A stretch of DNA of 64,000 bases, taken from the NCBI GenBank assembly GCA_045615885.1, contig JAZLFR010000041.1, forward strand, positions 6,393-70,392, written 5' to 3'. The stretch comes from UBA1765 sp045615885. Its GTDB lineage: Bacteria > Fibrobacterota > Fibrobacteria > Fibrobacterales > Fibrobacteraceae. The notes below the pieces were generated by a model, which did no database searches, was not told where the DNA came from, and worked only from the letters and a program-made list of their open reading frames with translations. Positions 1 through 8,413 of this stretch are shown here, one piece after another; positions within the stretch are counted from its first letter, which is position 1, and each line of letters begins with the position of its first letter. The position numbers were made by a program, and so were the translations under genes.

Positions 1-732
1 GCAAAGGAACTGGCCGATAACCTCGGCTGCCCGTACATGGTCGCTCCGATTTCCGATGTAATTGAATCGGTTCGTAGTACGCTTTCTAAGTGCAGCTTTG
101 AACGCAACGATACCAAGATGGATGTTACAGGAATCCATTTTGAAAACTTGCAGGCTCGCACTCGTTCCGCTAGCATTCTAGCGACGATCGCTTCCGTAGT
201 TGGAGCAGCGTTTACTTGCAACGGCAACAAGAGTGAAGTCACCGTTGGCTACTGCACTCTTTACGGTGATACCTCTGGCATTCTCTGTGCGCTTGGCGAC
301 CTGTGGAAAATGCAGGTTTATGCATTGGCCGAAGAATATAATCGTGAACGCAGAATTATTCCGCAGGCAAGTATCGACATTCCGGCAAGCGCAGAACTTA
401 GCGATGCCCAGAATGTTGATGAAGGCAAGGGCGACCCGATTATTTACCCATACCACGACAAGCTCTTTGCATTCTGGATGGAACGCTGGAATAGAAATTC
501 CCTGCAAGATGCAGAAAACGCTCTGGACGACGGCACGCTCTGCGAAAAGCTCGGTGTAGATCCGGAATACTTTGCAAAAATTTTCCCGACCAAGGAAGCC
601 GCGAAGGATGACATGCGTTTGTGGTGGCGCCGCTACAAGGGCATTGCTCTTGCCAAGCGTATTCAGATGCCGCCGATTCTTTCTGTAAGCCGTCGCGCCT
701 ATGGTTTTGATTACCGCGAAGCGCAGATGTGA
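1..732 (+). CDS. nadE: NAD+ synthase, C-terminal part (cut by window start)
   Basis: The reading frame is open from base 1, so the start lies upstream of the window. NadE converts deamido-NAD to NAD+ with ATP and glutamine or ammonia in the cytoplasm. The visible 243 residues are the synthase domain: an ENLQARTR segment, the GNKSEVTVGYCTLYGD stretch that binds deamido-NAD, and the C-terminal SVSRRAYGFD ending usual for the glutamine-dependent long form. Whether an N-terminal glutaminase domain is present cannot be seen. About 90 bases separate it from the GH30 gene, including two CT-type heptads, with no clear terminator. Confidence 0.93.
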   Translation, partial: AKELADNLGCPYMVAPISDVIESVRSTLSKCSFERNDTKMDVTGIHFENLQARTRSASILATIASVVGAAFTCNGNKSEVTVGYCTLYGDTSGILCALGDLWKMQVYALAEEYNRERRIIPQASIDIPASAELSDAQNVDEGKGDPIIYPYHDKLFAFWMERWNRNSLQDAENALDDGTLCEKLGVDPEYFAKIFPTKEAAKDDMRLWWRRYKGIALAKRIQMPPILSVSRRAYGFDYREAQM

Positions 733-820
733 TGAGTAAGAATAAGATGCAAGAGCAAGATGCACGCATGGCCGCGATGGCATCCCCTGTTCTCTGTCTT
801 CTTATATATTAGGAGTATGT

Positions 821-2440
821 ATGTTTAAAAAGTTGTTGCCAGTTTCTTTGGCGCTCGGTGTGAGCGCAGCGCTTGCAGCCTCCGTGACAGTGAACGTAAA
901 TGACACCAAGCAGTCCGTTGTTGGTTTTGGCGGCGGTAGTGTCTATTATCAAAATTGGCTTGCCAATCTTTCTAAAGATGATCAGAAGGATCTTTTTGAT
1001 ACTGCTTTTACAGGTTTGAATCTTTCTTTTCTTCGCATAGCGAACTGGCTTCAAGATGACTCCAAGGATTTGTCTGAAGATGTGATGATCGTAAAGGCGG
1101 CAAAGGAACGTCTTGGCGATCATCTGAAAATCGAAATGTCTAGCTGGTCTGCTCCAGGAAGTTTGAAGGGTAGTGGTGGGCTTAATGGGTATGAAGCTGG
1201 AGGCGATTCTTCTAAGGCAAGCTTGAAAAAGTCATCTTCCGATCCGTATGGAAAATACGCTTATTCGGAATTTGCAGCATGGTGGAAAAAGTCCTATCAA
1301 AAATATTCCGAGTTGGGCATAGCTCCTGATTACATTTCGTTCCAGAACGAACCGGATATGTTTGCAGGTTATGAAGAGACGCTTTTCGATCCGACGGAAA
1401 GCGATCGGAAGGCTGGCTATGCACAGGCTTTGAACGCCATGTACGATGCCTTTGCTGGTGTTTCCCCGCGCCCGGCAATTCTTGGGCCGGAACCTCTTGG
1501 CATTGGCTATGGAAATTTCCAGAAGTACATGAACGCCTTGGATGATAGCAAGCTTGATGGTTACGCCTATCATCTATACCACGCCAATAACAACTCGTCT
1601 CTTCAGCCAAAGGATTATTACCTGGACCCGGAAAGCATTCGCTCGGCTATGTCTTCGATTGGATCTAAGTACGGAACTGGCTCGAAACCTTTGGTCATGA
1701 CTGAATTTTGCCCGATGCAGGATGATCCTCTTGAATCAGACATGGTGGGCCTTGCTCACATAATGCAGATCGGTTTTACGGAAGGCATGCTGAATGGATA
1801 TATTGCCTGGGAATTGTTCTATGGCTATCACAGCCAGATGATTGCCATTTGCCCGGGGAAAGGTTGGGATTTGACTGGGGAAGGCAAGTTTGTTTGCTCG
1901 GGAAAATACATCAAGATTAATCCGGAATACCACGCAATGCGACACTATTCCAAGTTCGTGAATCCGGGCTGGAAAGTTGTTTCTGCAAAGGCTGACGAAT
2001 CTGCTCTGAAGACGGTGGCCTTCAAGAGTGCAGATGGAGATTCTGTTTCTGTAATCGTGATCAATACCGGCAACGCTGCCGTTAACCTCGATGCGCCTGC
2101 ATTTGACGGTTACACAGCCGTTCATGCAGTGCAGTCTGTTGAAAACGGCGAAAAGAGTTCTGCCATGAAGATTGCGGCTAGCTATGCTTTGCCGGCCAGA
2201 TCCATTACGACGCTCGTATTCTACAATCCTGCTTTGTCTGGCGTTAGGGTGGCCCCGAAGTTTGCTTCTGAAATTTTGCAGAACACGAATGTTGTCGTAT
2301 TCGATTTGAACGGTAACCAGGTTTGGAAAGGCTTGCAAAGGAATGCTATTGCTGCCGATGGCTCGCTCAGGCTCGATGTTCGCCAGGGCATGTACATTGT
2401 AAAGAGCAAAGCCGGCATTGTGAAGGCAATCAAGAAATAA
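821..2440 (+). CDS. Secreted GH30-family glycoside hydrolase with T9SS-like C-terminal domain
   Basis: A 539-residue exported glycosidase. Residues 1-20 form a signal peptide ending in ALAA. The catalytic barrel follows (about 25-380), with the likely acid/base Glu177 in QNEPDM and nucleophile Glu295 in MTEFCP, the GH30 arrangement (xylanase or beta-1,6-glucanase/glucosidase clan). A beta-sandwich segment runs to about 465. The last 65 residues (VVFDLNGNQVWKG ... GMYIVKSKAG) resemble type IX secretion sorting domains, which suggests passage across the outer membrane. An AGGAG lies 7 bases before ATG. Substrate cannot be read from the sequence; xylan or a related hemicellulose is an inference from family and organism. 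Confidence 0.88.
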   Translation: MFKKLLPVSLALGVSAALAASVTVNVNDTKQSVVGFGGGSVYYQNWLANLSKDDQKDLFDTAFTGLNLSFLRIANWLQDDSKDLSEDVMIVKAAKERLGDHLKIEMSSWSAPGSLKGSGGLNGYEAGGDSSKASLKKSSSDPYGKYAYSEFAAWWKKSYQKYSELGIAPDYISFQNEPDMFAGYEETLFDPTESDRKAGYAQALNAMYDAFAGVSPRPAILGPEPLGIGYGNFQKYMNALDDSKLDGYAYHLYHANNNSSLQPKDYYLDPESIRSAMSSIGSKYGTGSKPLVMTEFCPMQDDPLESDMVGLAHIMQIGFTEGMLNGYIAWELFYGYHSQMIAICPGKGWDLTGEGKFVCSGKYIKINPEYHAMRHYSKFVNPGWKVVSAKADESALKTVAFKSADGDSVSVIVINTGNAAVNLDAPAFDGYTAVHAVQSVENGEKSSAMKIAASYALPARSITTLVFYNPALSGVRVAPKFASEILQNTNVVVFDLNGNQVWKGLQRNAIAADGSLRLDVRQGMYIVKSKAGIVKAIKK

Positions 2441-2464
2441 AAATTTCTTATATTTCGCTAGTCT

Positions 2465-3892
2465 ATGAACGAAGAGTTTGAAACTGCCGAATATGCGGGC
2501 CGTGCCCTGCCGCAAGCTGTTGATGCTGAAATTTACCTTTTGGGCGGTCTTATCCAGGACCCGACAAGTCTTGACGACATTGTTGGTCAGAAGGCAGTTG
2601 ATTCTGAGGATTTTTCGCAGGCGCGCCATCGTGTAATCTGGGATGCCATCGTATCTCTTTACGACAAGAGTTCCCCGATCGACTTTGTAACGCTTGCCGC
2701 CGAGCTGGAACGCAATGGCAAGTTGAACGACATTGGCGGTAGCGACTACCTGATTCGCCTGGCCGACTCCGTTCCGTCTGCTGCCAATGCCCAGTATCAC
2801 GCCGAGCTCTTGCGTGAAAAGTCCCTGCTCCGCAAACTCATCTCCATTTCTAATGAAACAATCCGCGGCGCGCAGGACCCTGCTGCAGTTTCCCAGGATG
2901 TGCTGCAGAAGACGGAATCCGAGGTTTTCAAGCTTGCCGAAAAGCGCGTGCGCGATTCCCTGCACCCGATCGACTCGTTCCTTGCCCCGCTTCTTCAAAA
3001 GATCCAGACCCGCAAGGAAGGTGTTACCGGCGTGCCGACTGGCTTTGCAGACCTTGACGAACTGACCGGTGGCTTGCAGCCTTCTGACTTGATTATTCTG
3101 GCTGGGCGTCCGGGCATGGGTAAAACTGCATTTGCGCTTTCGCTTGCGGCTAACTCCGCCATTCGCCACAATCGCAAGGTGGCGTTCTTTAGCCTTGAAA
3201 TGAGCGGTGACCAGCTGGTGCAGCGTGTGCTCAGTGGTGAAGCCGAAGTGGATAACTTCAAGATCCGTTCCGGCAAGCTCAACCGCGAAGAAATGAACAA
3301 GATCAACCTCGCTTGCGAGCCGATTTCGCAGGCGGCGTTCTATGTGGACGACAACTCCGACCTTGGCCTTTCGGAACTCATGAGTAAGACCCGCAAGCTC
3401 AAGTCGCAGCTCGGCCTCGATTTGATCATTCTCGACTACCTGCAGTTGATGCGCACCGGAAACGAAGAAAGCCGCTCCGTTGCTATCGGCAACATTTCGC
3501 GCGGCCTAAAAATTTTGGCTAAAGACTTGCAGGTGCCAATCATTGCGCTTGCCCAGCTTAGCCGTAAAGCCGAAGAAAAGGGCCGCGAACGCCCGCAGCT
3601 TAGCGACCTTCGCGAATCTGGCTCTATCGAACAGGACGCCGACATGGTGTGGTTCGTGGAGCGCCCGTTCTACCGCACGCACGATGAAACGCAGAAGAAT
3701 GCGGCGCAGCTGCTCGTTGCCAAGCACCGTAATGGTTCCGTCGCCGATATCGACATGGTGTTCCGCCCGGAATTTACCCGCTTCTACGACGCTGTTCCCG
3801 GCGGTGATGAAATGGACGACGGTGGCTTTGGCTCGCCGTACATGGGTACGACCGACTTTGGCGAAACCGACTTTACCTCGGGAGGCTTCTAA
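2465..3892 (+). CDS. dnaB: Replicative DNA helicase DnaB
   Basis: Ring helicase that unwinds DNA at the replication fork. It has 475 residues, the usual DnaB length. The N-terminal domain covers about 12-120, then a linker, then a RecA-like domain with Walker A GRPGMGKT (Lys220), Walker B LDLIILDYLQLM, and the conserved SDLRESGSIEQDAD block. The tail ends in a short Gly/Asp/Phe-rich stretch. The start has no Shine-Dalgarno; a TTATATTTC box sits 8 bases before ATG (see the leaderless-start finding). Its stop codon overlaps the ATG of the next gene by one base, so mlaE is probably translationally coupled. Confidence 0.97.
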   Translation: MNEEFETAEYAGRALPQAVDAEIYLLGGLIQDPTSLDDIVGQKAVDSEDFSQARHRVIWDAIVSLYDKSSPIDFVTLAAELERNGKLNDIGGSDYLIRLADSVPSAANAQYHAELLREKSLLRKLISISNETIRGAQDPAAVSQDVLQKTESEVFKLAEKRVRDSLHPIDSFLAPLLQKIQTRKEGVTGVPTGFADLDELTGGLQPSDLIILAGRPGMGKTAFALSLAANSAIRHNRKVAFFSLEMSGDQLVQRVLSGEAEVDNFKIRSGKLNREEMNKINLACEPISQAAFYVDDNSDLGLSELMSKTRKLKSQLGLDLIILDYLQLMRTGNEESRSVAIGNISRGLKILAKDLQVPIIALAQLSRKAEEKGRERPQLSDLRESGSIEQDADMVWFVERPFYRTHDETQKNAAQLLVAKHRNGSVADIDMVFRPEFTRFYDAVPGGDEMDDGGFGSPYMGTTDFGETDFTSGGF

Positions 3893-4671
3893 TGATTTTG
3901 TTAGCTCCCGTAATGTGGCTCGGCAAGGTCATTGTTTCTGGCATCCAGAATGTCGGCGAAATCGTCATGATTTTGCTCTATACACTTCGCACATTGCCCT
4001 ACATCTTTAAGCATTCGAATCTGGTCGTCAAGCAGATGATTGAAATCGGCGTGTCGTCGATTCCGCTTTTGTTCGTAACTTCCATCTTTACCGGCATGGT
4101 GGCTACCGTGCAGGCGGAGTTCCAGTTCCGTGACCTTGTTGCCGACAAGTTCGTGGGTACTGCAGCTTGCAAGATGGTGCTCCTTGAACTAGGGCCCTTG
4201 CTTACCGCACTTGTGCTCGCTGGTCGCGTGGGTAGCGCTCTTGCCGCCGAAATCGGTTCCATGCGCGAAAAGGAAGAACTCGACGCCTATACGGTGCTCG
4301 GCCTTGACCAGTACCGCTACCTTGCCATGCCGCGCTTTGTTGCCTTTGTTACGATGATTCCGAGCCTTACTGTGATTTCAAATGCGCTCGCCTTGATTGG
4401 CGGCTGGATTGTTTGCGTGCTCGCTCTCGACATTACGACCTACACATATTATACCGGCATGCAGTACTTGTTCAATACGATGGATTTGTTCACGGGCGTG
4501 ATAAAATCGTTTGTGTTTGGTGCGGGAATTTTTGTGCTCGGTTACTACCATGGAATGAATGCTGGCTCCGGTGCGAAGGGTGTCGGTATCGCGACGATGA
4601 ACGTTGTTGTTGCTAGCTGCCTTATGATTCTTGTCGCGGACTTTGTGCTTGATGCTATCATGTTCTATTAA
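3892..4671 (+). CDS. mlaE: MlaE-type ABC transporter permease (phospholipid transport)
   Basis: Inner-membrane permease of the Mla/Mce lipid transport family, which moves phospholipids between inner and outer membranes. It has 259 residues with several hydrophobic segments and the family signatures LGPLLTALVLAGRVGSALAAE and MREKEELDAY. ATG overlaps the dnaB stop (TAATG), and a strong GGGAGG at 3880-3885 inside dnaB provides the ribosome site. The ATPase partner follows at 4881 after a 209-base heptad tract. No MlaD-type MCE-domain subunit follows mlaF here. Confidence 0.93.
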   Translation: MILLAPVMWLGKVIVSGIQNVGEIVMILLYTLRTLPYIFKHSNLVVKQMIEIGVSSIPLLFVTSIFTGMVATVQAEFQFRDLVADKFVGTAACKMVLLELGPLLTALVLAGRVGSALAAEIGSMREKEELDAYTVLGLDQYRYLAMPRFVAFVTMIPSLTVISNALALIGGWIVCVLALDITTYTYYTGMQYLFNTMDLFTGVIKSFVFGAGIFVLGYYHGMNAGSGAKGVGIATMNVVVASCLMILVADFVLDAIMFY

Positions 4672-4679
4672 AAGACAGA

Positions 4680-4878
4680 ATATAGGAGTCAGTGACAGGA
4701 GTCAGGAATGAAGATGCATGAGCCAGATGTAAGAAAGAGGACAGAAAACAGAGTACAGAAATAAGAAATTTAAGGAAATAAACAAGTTAGATTATTTAAA
4801 GTAATGACAGAACGCAGGATTTTTGATGTCTGATATATTCTTTCGTCTTTCGTCTTTCGTCTTTCGTCTAGAGAAATC
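4680..4878. repeat. Heptad tract between mlaE and mlaF
   Basis: Non-coding. The left half is purine-rich (GGAGTCA, GGACAGA, AAACAGA type words) and the right half ends in four perfect copies of CTTTCGT followed by CTAGAG, just before the mlaF start. It shares the two-sided heptad design of the tracts at 19.2, 22.4, 30.3, 42.9, 45.6 and 54.5 kb. Confidence 0.8.
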
Positions 4879-4880
4879 CT

Positions 4881-5666
4881 ATGCCTAACGTAAAAATTGA
4901 CCCGAATGATGTGATGATTGAGCTCCGTGGCTTAAAGAAGAGCTTCGGTCGCCAAGATGTTTTGCTTGACGTGAACCTCGACATTCGTCGTGGCGAGACG
5001 ATGGTTGTCATTGGTCAGTCCGGTGGCGGTAAGTCTGTTATCCTCAAGCACATGATTGGCCTTTTGCAGCCGGATGGCGGTGAAGTGAAGGTCGATGGTG
5101 TAACGATCAGTACCCCGAAATTTTTTGACACGCATACGATCCGCCGCAAAATGGGCATGCTGTTCCAGATGGGAGCCCTCTTTGACTCCATGACGACTGG
5201 CGAAAACATTGCGTTTGCTCTTCGCGAACACCACCCGGAACTTTCTGAAAAGGAAATCCAGGACGCGGTTACGGAAAAACTTGAAATGATCAACCTCAAG
5301 CCGGAATTCCGTACCAAGATGCCGTCTGAACTTTCTGGTGGTATGCGCAAACGTGTGGCCCTCGCACGAGCCATTGCCTTGAAGCCGGAAATTCTCTTGT
5401 ATGACGAACCGACTACAGGCCTTGACCCGATTACGAGCGACGTGATCAACGATTTGATTCTTGACATGCAGAAAAAACTCGGCGTGACATCTGTCGTGGT
5501 TACGCATGACATGGTGAGCGCCTTCAAGGTTGCGGACCGCATTGCCATGCTCTACAAGGGCAGAATCATTGAAGTCGGCACCGTTGATGAAATCAAGAAT
5601 ACGGCAAACCCGTTTGTGCACCAGTTCATTACGGGTCAGCGCAAGATGAACGTAGAAGACCAGTAA
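4881..5666 (+). CDS. mlaF: MlaF-type ABC transporter ATP-binding protein
   Basis: Cytoplasmic ATPase that pairs with MlaE to power phospholipid transport. It has 261 residues. Walker A is GQSGGGKSV, the signature motif is the Mla-type LSGGMRKRVALARA, Walker B is ILLYDEPTTGLDP, and the switch region is VVVTHDM. The SGGMRKR form distinguishes Mla ATPases from most other importers. A rho-independent terminator follows directly, so the unit ends here and the MCE-domain partner must be encoded elsewhere. Confidence 0.94.
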   Translation: MPNVKIDPNDVMIELRGLKKSFGRQDVLLDVNLDIRRGETMVVIGQSGGGKSVILKHMIGLLQPDGGEVKVDGVTISTPKFFDTHTIRRKMGMLFQMGALFDSMTTGENIAFALREHHPELSEKEIQDAVTEKLEMINLKPEFRTKMPSELSGGMRKRVALARAIALKPEILLYDEPTTGLDPITSDVINDLILDMQKKLGVTSVVVTHDMVSAFKVADRIAMLYKGRIIEVGTVDEIKNTANPFVHQFITGQRKMNVEDQ

Positions 5667-5685
5667 GCTTGTTGAATGTGTTTGC

Positions 5686-5718
5686 AAAAGGCCCCTAATC
5701 TTTGATTAGGGGCCTTTT
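5686..5718 (+). terminator. Rho-independent terminator after mlaF
   Basis: Fifteen-base perfect stem (5686-5700 with 5704-5718) around a TTT loop, the right arm ending in TTTT. The AAAA at the left arm means it could also act leftwards. Confidence 0.88.
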
Positions 5719-5775
5719 ATCTGTAAAATCCAATTTATTCTTTTATGTGGCTCAGAAAATTCGCATATTTATATC

Positions 5776-7185
5776 GTGAAATTGTGGGTGTTGGCTTTAG
5801 CTCTGTTTTTCGCGGTTTCTTCGTTTGCCGATGAAACGGTTAGTGCCGGTGTTCCGACGAGGCAAGAGCAGGAGTCGCTCCCGGGCATTGTCCCGTTTAT
5901 CGAGGTTTTTGCCCTCAATGCGTTTGTTTGGGGCTGGGACCGCTATGTGATTGACAAGGATTATGCGGAGGTGACCCCAGAGATTTGGCAGCGTAATATG
6001 CGCGAGGGCTGGCAGTGGGATGACAACCATTGGGGCATAAACTTCTTTGGGCACCCGTACCAGGGAACCTACTATTTCGTGGCGGCGCGCTCTGCCGGAT
6101 TTTCCTTTTACCCGAGCTTTCTGTTTGCTGCCCTCGGTTCCTGGGAGTGGGAGCTTTTTGCAGAGCGGGAATACCCGGCTCCAAACGACTTTATAACGAC
6201 GAGCGTGGGCGGCGCTCTTTACGGTGAAATTCTCTTTAGGCTTTCCCGCCGACTGCTTGCAAAGCCCGACCCGACATGGTTTGAACAGGGGGCGTCCTTT
6301 GTGCTGCACCCGCTCAGCTATTTTCATTGGAAACTAGATGGCGAGCGCCCGAACAATCCGGGCTATGTTCCCCTTTCGGGTTCAGTGACGCTTGGCGGTG
6401 GCTACCGTTTTGGCAGCGATTACCGTTACGACAAAAACGCGTCGGACCGCCTGGATAACGAGTGGAATGAATTCTTTGGCTTTGGCGCCTTTGAAATTGC
6501 ATACGGCAACCCCGACAGAAAAGTCAAGGAGCCTTTGCAGCAGTTCAACATTTATGCGCATTACGAGCATGGCCAGGAAGAAAGTTTTTTCAACATGAAT
6601 TCTTCAGGCAAACTCTACAGCTTTCACAAATCGGACCACGAAGGTACTTGGACGGATGTTGCATTCATGCTCGATTTTGATTCGTTCTATGGGGACCTTG
6701 TGCAGATGGGCAACCTTGCGCTAGGCCTTGGGCTGGACATTCGCATTCCGATGAGCGATTGCATCTGGTTGCGCTATCTTTCTGAACCGGGCTTCATCTT
6801 TTTAGGCTCCGCAGATTTCAATTACGATGAGTTGCTTGCCGAAATTGACGCAAACTATGAAGTGACGCGAAACTATCAATACAACTACGGTGCCAAATAC
6901 ACGACTATGTTTGAAGTTAGCCTGTACCACCGTTTTTTGGTGCGTGAGCGCTTCAATGTGAATTTCATGAAGACGATGCCGGGCACGGAACCGCACTATG
7001 GTGCGCACGGCTACGATATTGTTGGCGTGAACGAACTCGATGCCGAGGCGAAAATCACTAAGCGCGTGAATTTTGGAGTGCGCCTTTACACGTATTTCAA
7101 GGTGGCTGCCTATACAGGCGAGTATTTTGAGCCTATGTCGCGTATAATGCATTCTGTCGGGTTCTACAATAAGGTTGATTTTTAG
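5776..7185 (+). CDS. DUF3943 domain envelope protein
   Basis: A 469-residue exported protein starting at GTG; residues 1-18 are a signal peptide ending in FADE. The region about 40-170 carries the DUF3943 pattern: NAFVWGWDRY, then WDDNHWGINFFGHPYQG, then GSWEWELFAE and SVGGALYGEI. The rest alternates aromatic and polar residues in amphipathic strands, suggesting an outer-membrane or envelope beta structure. The function of DUF3943 is not established. A terminator upstream isolates it as a single-gene unit. A TATTTATATC box lies directly before the start with no Shine-Dalgarno. Confidence 0.82.
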   Translation: MKLWVLALALFFAVSSFADETVSAGVPTRQEQESLPGIVPFIEVFALNAFVWGWDRYVIDKDYAEVTPEIWQRNMREGWQWDDNHWGINFFGHPYQGTYYFVAARSAGFSFYPSFLFAALGSWEWELFAEREYPAPNDFITTSVGGALYGEILFRLSRRLLAKPDPTWFEQGASFVLHPLSYFHWKLDGERPNNPGYVPLSGSVTLGGGYRFGSDYRYDKNASDRLDNEWNEFFGFGAFEIAYGNPDRKVKEPLQQFNIYAHYEHGQEESFFNMNSSGKLYSFHKSDHEGTWTDVAFMLDFDSFYGDLVQMGNLALGLGLDIRIPMSDCIWLRYLSEPGFIFLGSADFNYDELLAEIDANYEVTRNYQYNYGAKYTTMFEVSLYHRFLVRERFNVNFMKTMPGTEPHYGAHGYDIVGVNELDAEAKITKRVNFGVRLYTYFKVAAYTGEYFEPMSRIMHSVGFYNKVDF

Positions 7186-7258
7186 GTAATCTCCGGAAAC
7201 TTTATATCCCCACAAAAAGAGTGTGGAATTTGTTTGAAATTTTTATATATTTCAGTGC

Positions 7259-7708
7259 ATGAGAATTTCGACGAAAGGCCGCTACGCATTACGCGTTATG
7301 ATTGAACTTGCAAAGAACGGCAACAACGAGTATATGCCGTTGCACATGCTTTCTGAACGCCAGGGGATTTCTGAAAAATACCTTGAGGGAATTTTGGGCA
7401 TTCTTGTGCGTGCGAAGGTGCTTGACGGTGCGCGCGGCAAGGGTGGCGGCTACCGCTTGAATGTGGACCCTAAGACTTGTTCTGTGTGGGATATCCTTTC
7501 GCTTACCGAAACTTCCGTGTCGCCGGTACAGTGCCTTGACGATGCAGAGAACAAGTGCGAACGCGCGGGGATTTGCGTGACACTCCCGGTTTGGAAGGAG
7601 CTGGATAGCATTGTCAAGAATTACCTAGGGAGCGTGATGCTTGAACAGTTTATTAGCGGGCAGGACAGGGGCCAAATGCCTGGCGGCGAATGGAACTGTG
7701 GACTGTAG
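7259..7708 (+). CDS. Rrf2-family transcriptional regulator (IscR-like)
   Basis: A 149-residue winged-helix regulator. The N-terminus MRISTKGRYALRVMI and the GISEKYLEGIL recognition-helix region are standard for Rrf2 proteins, followed by the GARGKGGGYRL wing. Three cysteines (QCLDDAENKCERAGIC) occupy the place where IscR/RsrR-type members bind an Fe-S cluster, so redox or iron-sulfur sensing is likely. No isc or suf genes are nearby, so the target is unknown. The start is preceded by TATATATTTC (7244-7253) five bases from ATG, with no Shine-Dalgarno. Confidence 0.9.
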   Translation: MRISTKGRYALRVMIELAKNGNNEYMPLHMLSERQGISEKYLEGILGILVRAKVLDGARGKGGGYRLNVDPKTCSVWDILSLTETSVSPVQCLDDAENKCERAGICVTLPVWKELDSIVKNYLGSVMLEQFISGQDRGQMPGGEWNCGL

Positions 7709-7728
7709 GTAGGGTTCTCATCGCACAT

Positions 7729-8097
7729 CGTTCACAGAGGCAAAAGAGCTCCCTTCGTTCGCGCTTTTGCCGAGAGAGGGATTGCCCAAACCGGTCACTT
7801 TGTTCCCGGTTTGCCCTCCGGGCGCCTACGGCGGGCTAAAATGCGCTTGGTTCACTTCGTTCACGCGCATTTTATCGAACCCTCTCCGAGGGTTCGTTAA
7901 CCACCCTTATAGCATGCAAAAGTGCTCTCTTCGTTCGCACTTTTGCCGAGAGAGGGATTGGCCAAACCAGTCACGTTGTTCCTGGTTTGCCCTCCGGGCG
8001 CCTTCGGCGGACCAAATTGCACCCAAACATTCGCTTCGCTCATAGGGTGCAATTTGTCGAACCCCGCACCCATTCCGAGGGTTCGATCCACATTTCC
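7729..8097. repeat. Two-copy multi-hairpin element beside tRNA-Ser
   Basis: Two diverged direct copies, 7729-7916 and 7918-8097, fill the gap between the Rrf2 gene and tRNA-Ser. Each holds the same hairpins in order: an AAAAG..CTTTT stem, AAACC(G/A)G..C(C/T)GGTTT, and a long stem (AAAATGCGC/GCGCATTTT in copy 1, AAATTGCACCC/GGGTGCAATTT in copy 2). The arms differ between copies but stay complementary. Each copy also carries GAGAGAGGGATT (7772-7783 and 7948-7959) and, about 90-97 bases on, TCGAACC; these are the two halves of the tRNA-Ser T arm. No gene is seen here. Confidence 0.8.
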
Positions 8098-8104
8098 ACT
8101 TGAA

Positions 8105-8140
8105 TAAAAAACGCACCCTTTACGGGTGCGTCTTTTTATT
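8105..8140 (-). terminator. Terminator of tRNA-Ser (probably bidirectional)
   Basis: Seven-base GC-rich stem CGCACCC (8112-8118) with GGGTGCG (8124-8130), flanked by A6 on the left and T5 on the right, directly after the tRNA on the minus strand. Confidence 0.85.
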
Positions 8141-8144
8141 CAAA

Positions 8145-8228
8145 GGAGAGAGAGGGATTCGAACCCTCGGACCCGTGAAGGTCTCCGGATTTCGAGACCG
8201 GCCCAATCGACCACTCTGGCATCTCTCC
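8145..8228 (-). tRNA. tRNA-Ser (anticodon CGA)
   Basis: An 84-base class II tRNA on the minus strand. Acceptor arms GGAGAGA and TCTCTCC pair fully. The anticodon loop is CTCGAAA (anticodon CGA, reads UCG), with a U-U at the base of the loop stem. A long variable arm (AGACC..GGGTC) marks serine, and the T arm is GAGGG-TTCGAAT-CCCTC. The discriminator position would be T rather than the usual G, and CCA is not encoded. Confidence 0.93.
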
Positions 8229-8330
8229 AATAGTTTGCACAATTTAATAAATCTTTTAAAAGTTGACAAGATTGTGGCGTGAAATTTCTATATTTGCGGC
8301 CACTCAAAGAGTCCTCCTATGTTTCTTTCG

Positions 8331-8406
8331 TGTGAGGCGCAAAGTGTGCGCCCGTAGTTTGGGGCGGGGGCTCTCACATTGGGACTTGTGTTTTAGTCCC
8401 CGAAGG
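8331..8406 (+). promoter_or_regulatory. Structured 5' leader of the DEAD-box helicase gene
   Basis: The leader can fold into an outer stem TGTGAG (8331-8336) with CTCACA (8373-8378) enclosing a GCGC..GCGC hairpin (8337-8351), then a second hairpin GGGACT (8381-8386) with AGTCCC (8395-8400), just before GAAGG and the ATG at 8414. Cold-induced and DEAD-box genes often have long structured leaders, so an RNA thermosensor or autoregulatory leader is an inference. Confidence 0.45.
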
Positions 8407-8413
8407 TAACATA

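Noticed and set aside
1736..3169. 477-residue open frame on the minus strand
   Set aside because: Antisense across the end of the GH30 gene and half of dnaB; composition is that of a shadow frame.
7767..8107. Several open frames of 60-92 residues
   Set aside because: They translate the two-copy hairpin element; the two copies' frames are disrupted relative to each other while the stems are kept.
8100..8282. 60-residue open frame on the plus strand over tRNA-Ser
   Set aside because: It is the antisense of the tRNA and its terminator; this kind of peptide is a common misannotation.
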